Below are positions 6,937 through 10,595 of a stretch of 10,595 nucleotides of DNA, piece by piece (position 1 is the first letter of the stretch; each line of letters opens with the position of its first letter). Below the pieces are notes generated by a model that saw only the letters and a program-made list of their open reading frames with translations, was not told the DNA's origin and ran no database searches. The translations under genes and the position numbers were made by a program. The stretch is taken from NCBI GenBank assembly GCA_021815525.1, contig JAKAGN010000057.1, forward strand, positions 1 through 10,595, written 5' to 3'. The stretch is from Deltaproteobacteria bacterium (lineage in GTDB: Bacteria; Desulfobacterota; Desulfobacteria; Desulfobacterales; Desulfatibacillaceae).

Positions 6937-7389
6937 ATGACGGGCACATTTCCCGAGTCTGAAGATGGGCGGGAACAGGAAGGGGCGGCCGTCTTCGCGG
7001 TAATGGAGCGGACGGCCGCCGCAACCATCGCCCTGGGGGGGCTTCTCCACGGCATGGGGATGGGGATCACCCTTGCGGCGGGGACCTCCATGCCCTGGTG
7101 GTACTGGGCCGTCTTCATGATAGCCCTTTCGGGCTACGAAACCAGCGCGGCCCTCATTCTCCTCGGCAAAAGGGCGGGCCTGGTTTTCGCGGCCGCGGGC
7201 CCCGTTGTTGGCGGAACCCTGATCGCCGCCGGCTTCGTCTTTCCCGGCTCGGGGCTTTTGTGCCTCATCCCGGGAACCTACGCCAGCGAGATCACGGTCC
7301 CGGGCTTCTGGACGCTGGTCCTGGAGCCCGTGGCCGTGGTGTGCTCCCTGCTGGTCCTGGGGTACGGCCCGGGAAAGGGAAGAAAATGA
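6937..7389 (+). CDS. Small integral membrane protein, unknown function (~4 TM)
   Basis: This 150-residue protein is not one I recognise. After an acidic, soluble N-terminus (residues 1-24) come hydrophobic stretches at about 27-48, 54-76, 80-101 and 124-142, giving about four membrane helices and a basic tail (GPGKGRK). Features include a Gly/Met-rich first helix (GGLLHGMGMGITLAAG), PWWYW at 53-57, and G66-Y67-E68 in the second helix, a charged residue within the membrane that may be functional. The start at 6937 lies 4 bp after the previous stop, with GGAG and AAGG sequences overlapping the end of the preceding gene. An internal ATG at codon 23 is a possible alternative. The stop overlaps the start of the DUF362 gene in an ATGA arrangement, indicating translational coupling. 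The reading frame is supported by this tight packing and by hydrophobicity rather than by a family match. Confidence 0.8.
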   Translation: MTGTFPESEDGREQEGAAVFAVMERTAAATIALGGLLHGMGMGITLAAGTSMPWWYWAVFMIALSGYETSAALILLGKRAGLVFAAAGPVVGGTLIAAGFVFPGSGLLCLIPGTYASEITVPGFWTLVLEPVAVVCSLLVLGYGPGKGRK

Positions 7390-8894
7390 GCGACGAAAAC
7401 ATAGTGGCCGCCCTTACGGATAACGGCCAGGGGGACCGCTTCGAGCTTCTCGAAAAGGTCCTGGCGGAAAGCCTTTTCTTCGAGACCCTGGAGGAGGAGC
7501 GCGCCCGCTCGGGAAAGGAGAAGCCCGACTTTTTGGTGGCCGTGAAACCCAACCTCTCCATGATGCTTCGGCGCGACGACGTGGGGGTCTACACGGATCC
7601 ATTCCTTGTGATCCACCTCCTGCGCCTTCTCCTTAAGCGCGGCTACACGCGCCTTTGCGTGGTGGAGAGCCAGAACCTCTACGGCAACTGGTTCGAAAAG
7701 CGCGGCGTGGCGCCGGTGGGGGCAAGGGCCGGATACCTCGACGAATCCGTCCTGGAAAGCTGGCGGGGCGAGGGCCGCTGGGACATCCGCGTGAGGGGCG
7801 GCGGCGTTGACGCCCTGGTCCCCCTCGTGGACCTCACCCTCGAGCCCGCGGAGTACGACATCGAGGGCATGGGCCGCGCAGAGGTGGGAAAAACCTGGGC
7901 CGAGGCCGACTTCCGCATATCCTTCGCCAAGGCCAAGAGCCACTTCTACTCCTACTACACCTTGGCCGTCAAAAACGTGTACGGCTGCCTCCCGCACCAG
8001 GACAAGGTGACCCATTACCACTGCAAGCGCCGGGTCACGCCCTGGACCGCGCGGCTCGTCAAGGCCTTTCCCGTCCACTTTTCCATCATAGACGCCGTGA
8101 CCGGCGCCGACGGATGGATGGGGGTCAAGATCAAGGCCGTGGCCAAGAAACCCCACACCATCATCGCCGGCCGCGACATCCTGGCCGTGGACCGCGCCGG
8201 AGCGGCCCTCATGGGCCACAAGGCGGAAAAAAGCCCCATCCACCGGGAGCTAGCCTCCATCATGCCGGAAAAACCCTACCGGCTGGTGGGAAACGCCGCG
8301 CCCTTCAAGCCCTGGCGCACGATACCGGCCATATTCGTGTGGATAGTGGTCTTGATCGAGTCCTCAGCCTGGGTCATGGACTACGCCGGGGCGCTCGCCA
8401 CCGGCGGCTACGACGCCTGCTTTCCCCACAAGCGCATGGAAACATCCTGGTGGAAACGCCTCCTCTACATGGCGACCGCCCCCGTGAACCTGGCCCTGGA
8501 CTGGCGCTACCTCACGGTCCTTTTCCGCAAGCTCCTCTTCTTCCGCAAAATCCGGCGCCGCTTCGATGATCTCCCCATGATTGCGGGCTCCCGCTACATC
8601 ACGGAACGCCTCGCCTACCTCTCCTCCTCCGACGCCGCGCTCCTAAAAAGCCTCCTCGACAAGGGCCTCAAGGGACCCGTCTCCCTAAGCGGCCACTACT
8701 TCTTCTCGGGCGGCGGCGAGTTCGCCTTCCCGGCGCTTCTCTTCATCACCAACATCGCCGTCTCCGAAATACTTAACCACATCTACGAAAAACGCCTCTC
8801 CCTCACCACGTTCGCCGGCGAGCTCTCCCTTCTCCAAAGCCTCGAACCATGCATCTTCGGCCGCGACTCACGATACGCCTACTGCTATGAGTGA
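7386..8894 (+). CDS. DUF362 domain protein with membrane-associated C-terminal extension
   Basis: This 502-residue protein has a DUF362 domain (about residues 48-300), a family of unknown function often found near redox proteins. Family-type segments are VAVKPNL (51-57), AKAKSHFYSYYTLAVKNVYGCLP (starting at 181, the usual K-x-H...KN-x-G-x-LP block), IIDAVTGADGWMG (234-246) and GRDILAVDRAGAALMG (262-277). Many DUF362 proteins carry a ferredoxin-type cysteine cluster; none is visible here, since the cysteines are scattered. Instead there is a C-terminal part of about 190 residues with a hydrophobic helix (about 313-333), a basic amphipathic stretch (355-393, KLLFFRKIRRRF) and a further hydrophobic region (445-465), suggesting membrane attachment. 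The ATG at 7386 overlaps the previous stop as ATGA. Upstream in-frame sequence exists but belongs to the overlapping frame of the membrane gene. It is the last gene of the plus-strand series and ends 8 bp before a large hairpin. The tight coupling suggests that it works with the two preceding membrane proteins. Confidence 0.88.
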   Translation: MSDENIVAALTDNGQGDRFELLEKVLAESLFFETLEEERARSGKEKPDFLVAVKPNLSMMLRRDDVGVYTDPFLVIHLLRLLLKRGYTRLCVVESQNLYGNWFEKRGVAPVGARAGYLDESVLESWRGEGRWDIRVRGGGVDALVPLVDLTLEPAEYDIEGMGRAEVGKTWAEADFRISFAKAKSHFYSYYTLAVKNVYGCLPHQDKVTHYHCKRRVTPWTARLVKAFPVHFSIIDAVTGADGWMGVKIKAVAKKPHTIIAGRDILAVDRAGAALMGHKAEKSPIHRELASIMPEKPYRLVGNAAPFKPWRTIPAIFVWIVVLIESSAWVMDYAGALATGGYDACFPHKRMETSWWKRLLYMATAPVNLALDWRYLTVLFRKLLFFRKIRRRFDDLPMIAGSRYITERLAYLSSSDAALLKSLLDKGLKGPVSLSGHYFFSGGGEFAFPALLFITNIAVSEILNHIYEKRLSLTTFAGELSLLQSLEPCIFGRDSRYAYCYE

Positions 8895-8901
8895 AAGCGG
8901 A

Positions 8902-8980
8902 GTGAGGATTGCGGGGGAGGGGGAGGGAAAACCCTTTTCGCAGAAAAGGGTTTTCCCTCCCCCTCCCCCGCGATCCTTAC
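8902..8980. repeat. Near-perfect long hairpin between convergent genes
   Basis: Arms 8905-8939 and 8943-8977 are 35-base inverted repeats with a single T/G mismatch (8910 with 8972) and a 3-nt GCA loop. Three more pairs (8902-8904 with 8978-8980, one of them G-T) extend the stem to 38 bp. The left arm is strikingly purine-rich, with GGGGG-A-GGGGG-A-GGG followed by AAAA and CCCTTTTC. The structure begins 8 nt after the DUF362 stop and overlaps the TAA stop of the oxidoreductase gene on the other strand. It has the position of a bidirectional terminator or RNA 3'-end stabiliser, but neither side ends in a T-run. It could also be a REP/BIME-like repeat. Confidence 0.9.
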
Positions 8981-10206
8981 CCCTCCTTGACCTTTTTGTT
9001 GTAGCAGTCCACCGGGAGCCGTCCGGCGCGGGCTATGCAGGCGTTGCAGAAGTCGCACTGGGGGCCCTTGACGCCTTCGCGGACGTGGCGGAAAAGCTGC
9101 GGGTCCGCGATCATGGCGCGTGCGGAGGACACGGCGTCGCAGCGGCCGGAGCGGATGGCGTCCTCCATGGCGTCGCCGGAGAGGAAGCCGCCCACGCAGA
9201 TGACGGGGATATTGAGGGCTTTCTTGAAGCGGGCGGCGTGGGCCAGGTTGAAGCCTTCGCGGGGGGGCCACAGGAGGTTGAAGCCCGCGGCCATGGCGGG
9301 GCCGAAGGCCTTGACGCCGGTGCGCTGGAGCCAGGGGAGCTGGCCGCCTATGCCCTCTTCCATGAGGCCCTTGAAGAACTCGTCGAAGGTGCCGCGGATC
9401 ATGGGAAAGCCCGATTCGTAGTGGCCCACGGTGATCTCGACGGCGTCCAGGCCCTCGCTTTCGAGGATACGGGCCACGTTCGTAAGCTCGGGGCCGGAAA
9501 GGCCGTGGCGGCCGGGCAGGGCGTCGGCGCCGTTTAGCTTCAAAATCACGGGAAAGTCAGCGCCGCAGCGTTCGCGCACGGCCCAGTAGATCTCGAGGAG
9601 AAAGCGCAGGCGCTTCATGAAGCTTCCGCCGTACGCGTCGGTGCGGCGGTTGGTGTAGGGGGTCAGGAACTGGTTCACCAGGTAGCCGTGCCCGGCGTGG
9701 AGCTGCACGCCGTCGAAGCCGGCCTTCTGGCAGATCTCGGCGCTTTGGGCGTAGGCGGCCACGGTGTCCTTGATTTCGGAGGTGGAAAGGGGCCGGGGCT
9801 TGGTGCCCATCACCTTTTCGCGCACGTCGGAGGCCGAGACGGCGCTTGTAAGGCCCATGGCGCGGGCCATGACCTGGCGGCCGCAGTGGTTTATCTGGCC
9901 GAAAAGCGCACCATTGTGGGAGTGGACAAGGTCCGCCCAGCGGGCAAGGCCCGGAATCTTGTCGGGATTGTCCGCGCCGCACATGCGGTAGGTGGACTTG
10001 CCCGCAACCGTTACGTAGAGGTTGCCGGTTACGATAAGCGGCGTTCCGGCCGCCGCGATGGGCTCGTAGAAGGCCAAAAGCTCGTCGGTGACGAAGCCGT
10101 CCTCCGATGCGCGGGTCTCGGAGGTGGCCGTCTTATAGAGGCGGCCTTTGAGCGTGAGTTTGCCTATGGAAAGCGGCGAAAAAAGGAGGCGCTGATCCGG
10201 GCTCAT
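8977..10206 (-). CDS. NADH:flavin oxidoreductase (Old Yellow Enzyme family) with C-terminal cysteine cluster
   Basis: This 409-residue FMN-dependent TIM-barrel enzyme belongs to the Old Yellow Enzyme / 2,4-dienoyl-CoA reductase N-domain family, which reduces activated C=C bonds with NAD(P)H. Signatures are the N-terminal FSPLSIGKLTLKGRLYKTATSE, GQINHCGRQ (103-111), LHAGHGYLVNQFLTPYTNR (169-187; His170 and His173 are at the usual substrate-binding positions), RTDAYGGS (188-195), and the FMN phosphate-binding ICVGGFLSG (336-344) and SSARAMIADP (360-369). C384, C387, C390 and C401 form a CxxCxxC-x10-C cluster, like the 4Fe-4S site of dienoyl-CoA reductase (CxxCxxxC-x11-C) but with shorter gaps. 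The second FAD/NADPH domain of FadH-type enzymes (~670 aa) is absent. The ATG has AAAGGAG 6 nt upstream. It lies 17 bp downstream of the SDR gene, so the two are probably cotranscribed. The substrate is unknown. Confidence 0.93.
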   Translation of the reverse strand: MSPDQRLLFSPLSIGKLTLKGRLYKTATSETRASEDGFVTDELLAFYEPIAAAGTPLIVTGNLYVTVAGKSTYRMCGADNPDKIPGLARWADLVHSHNGALFGQINHCGRQVMARAMGLTSAVSASDVREKVMGTKPRPLSTSEIKDTVAAYAQSAEICQKAGFDGVQLHAGHGYLVNQFLTPYTNRRTDAYGGSFMKRLRFLLEIYWAVRERCGADFPVILKLNGADALPGRHGLSGPELTNVARILESEGLDAVEITVGHYESGFPMIRGTFDEFFKGLMEEGIGGQLPWLQRTGVKAFGPAMAAGFNLLWPPREGFNLAHAARFKKALNIPVICVGGFLSGDAMEDAIRSGRCDAVSSARAMIADPQLFRHVREGVKGPQCDFCNACIARAGRLPVDCYNKKVKEG

Positions 10207-10223
10207 GGTCGGCTCCTTTGGTG

Positions 10224-10595
10224 CTATGATTTCAAGTTGTTATCCATCAGGCGGGACACCACGCGCATGGCGAGGTAATGAAGCCACGGGAAATGGCGCT
10301 TGAAAAACCAGGCGATGTGGACGTCCACCGAGGTGAGGACCAGGAAGCGGTTTTTCTCCACGGCCGTCATCATCTGGCCGGCCACCTTGTCCGGGGAAAG
10401 GGCGATCTTGCGGAAGGAGCCCTTGAACCTTTTCACGCGGCTTTCGGGCGCGATCACCTTCACGGTCTCCACCAGGCCCGTGTCCACGGCCCCCGGGCAG
10501 ACAAGGGTCACGCCCACGCCGTGCTTTTTAAGGTCCAGCCGCAGCACCTCGGAAAGGCCGTTCACCGCGAACTTGGTGGCCGAGTATACCAGGTG
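10224..10595 (-). CDS. Short-chain dehydrogenase/reductase (SDR), N-terminus beyond window edge
   Basis: The C-terminal 123 residues of a classical SDR, an NAD(P)(H)-dependent oxidoreductase acting on alcohols or ketones, lie in the window. The catalytic YSATK (Tyr4 and Lys8 of the visible part) and the downstream PGAVDTG segment (34-40, equivalent to the PGxxxT motif) are present. The nucleotide-binding Rossmann part and the catalytic Ser are off the right edge; about 130-150 residues are missing if the length is typical. The C-terminal tail HIAWFFKRHFPWLHYLAMRVVSRLM (residues 93-117) is aromatic, basic and amphipathic, as in SDRs that associate loosely with the membrane or with lipid substrates. 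It is upstream of, and probably cotranscribed with, the flavin oxidoreductase, suggesting successive reductions on one substrate class. Confidence 0.92.
   Translation of the reverse strand, partial: HLVYSATKFAVNGLSEVLRLDLKKHGVGVTLVCPGAVDTGLVETVKVIAPESRVKRFKGSFRKIALSPDKVAGQMMTAVEKNRFLVLTSVDVHIAWFFKRHFPWLHYLAMRVVSRLMDNNLKS

Noticed and set aside
7098..7385. Upstream in-frame extension of the DUF362 gene to 7098
   Set aside because: It overlaps the whole second half of the small membrane protein and reads as low-complexity Gly/Arg/Pro sequence. The ATG at 7386 overlapping the preceding stop is the natural start.
7278..8243. 321-codon open frame on the minus strand opposite the DUF362 gene
   Set aside because: The DUF362 frame has recognisable domain motifs and a coupled start. 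The antisense product (rich in H, G, A, V, D) matches nothing and has no ribosome-binding site that I would trust.
8887..9537. Long open frame on the plus strand opposite the flavin oxidoreductase
   Set aside because: It is antisense to a gene with clear family motifs, and its product begins inside the hairpin and is low-complexity. It is typical of antisense frames in GC-rich DNA.

Overview
The window is about 10.6 kb of GC-rich, gene-dense bacterial DNA. It probably comes from a Desulfobacterota (deltaproteobacterial, sulfate-reducer-like) chromosome. That placement is an inference. It rests on a proteobacterial-type GyrB with the long insertion after the TOPRIM domain, the DUF4301 and DUF362 proteins, the TetR/acyl-metabolism flavour of the second half, and a dyad-symmetric intergenic repeat of a kind I associate with that group. 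No tRNA, rRNA, CRISPR array, transposase or phage gene was seen. Every gene reads through without a visible frameshift.

Region 1 (1-3427, minus strand) is a replication block: dnaN (sliding clamp) followed by gyrB (gyrase subunit B, running off the left edge). recF, which often lies between them, is absent. The 208-bp gap instead carries a ~124-bp imperfect palindrome that begins directly at the dnaN stop codon. A plausible sigma70-type promoter lies about 95 bp upstream of dnaN. dnaA is not next to dnaN on the upstream side; a DUF4301 gene is.

Region 2 (3675-5225, minus strand) is a stand-alone DUF4301 gene with motifs resembling nucleotide-sugar pyrophosphorylases. It is divergent from region 3. 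The 191-bp divergent gap holds a GAATGAC/GTCATTC operator-like palindrome next to the TetR gene and a small inverted repeat in the DUF4301 leader.

Region 3 (5417-8894, plus strand) looks like one operon: a TetR-family regulator, a ~6-TM membrane protein of unknown family, a small ~4-TM membrane protein, and a DUF362 protein with a membrane-associated C-terminal extension. The last three are tightly coupled (a 4-bp gap, then an ATGA stop/start overlap). The operator resembles the Bacillus FadR (YsiA) box, so control by a fatty-acyl-CoA-like ligand is a testable idea. This module is the best candidate for an undescribed system in the window.

Region 4 (8977-10595, minus strand) is convergent with region 3. 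A short-chain dehydrogenase (cut by the right edge) is followed 17 bp later by a short Old Yellow Enzyme-type NADH:flavin oxidoreductase with a C-terminal four-cysteine cluster. The convergent junction is filled by a near-perfect hairpin with a 35-bp core stem that runs into the oxidoreductase stop codon. The enzymes suggest reduction of an activated C=C bond and interconversion of a carbonyl and an alcohol, which would fit acyl or related lipid chemistry, but no substrate can be read from the sequence.
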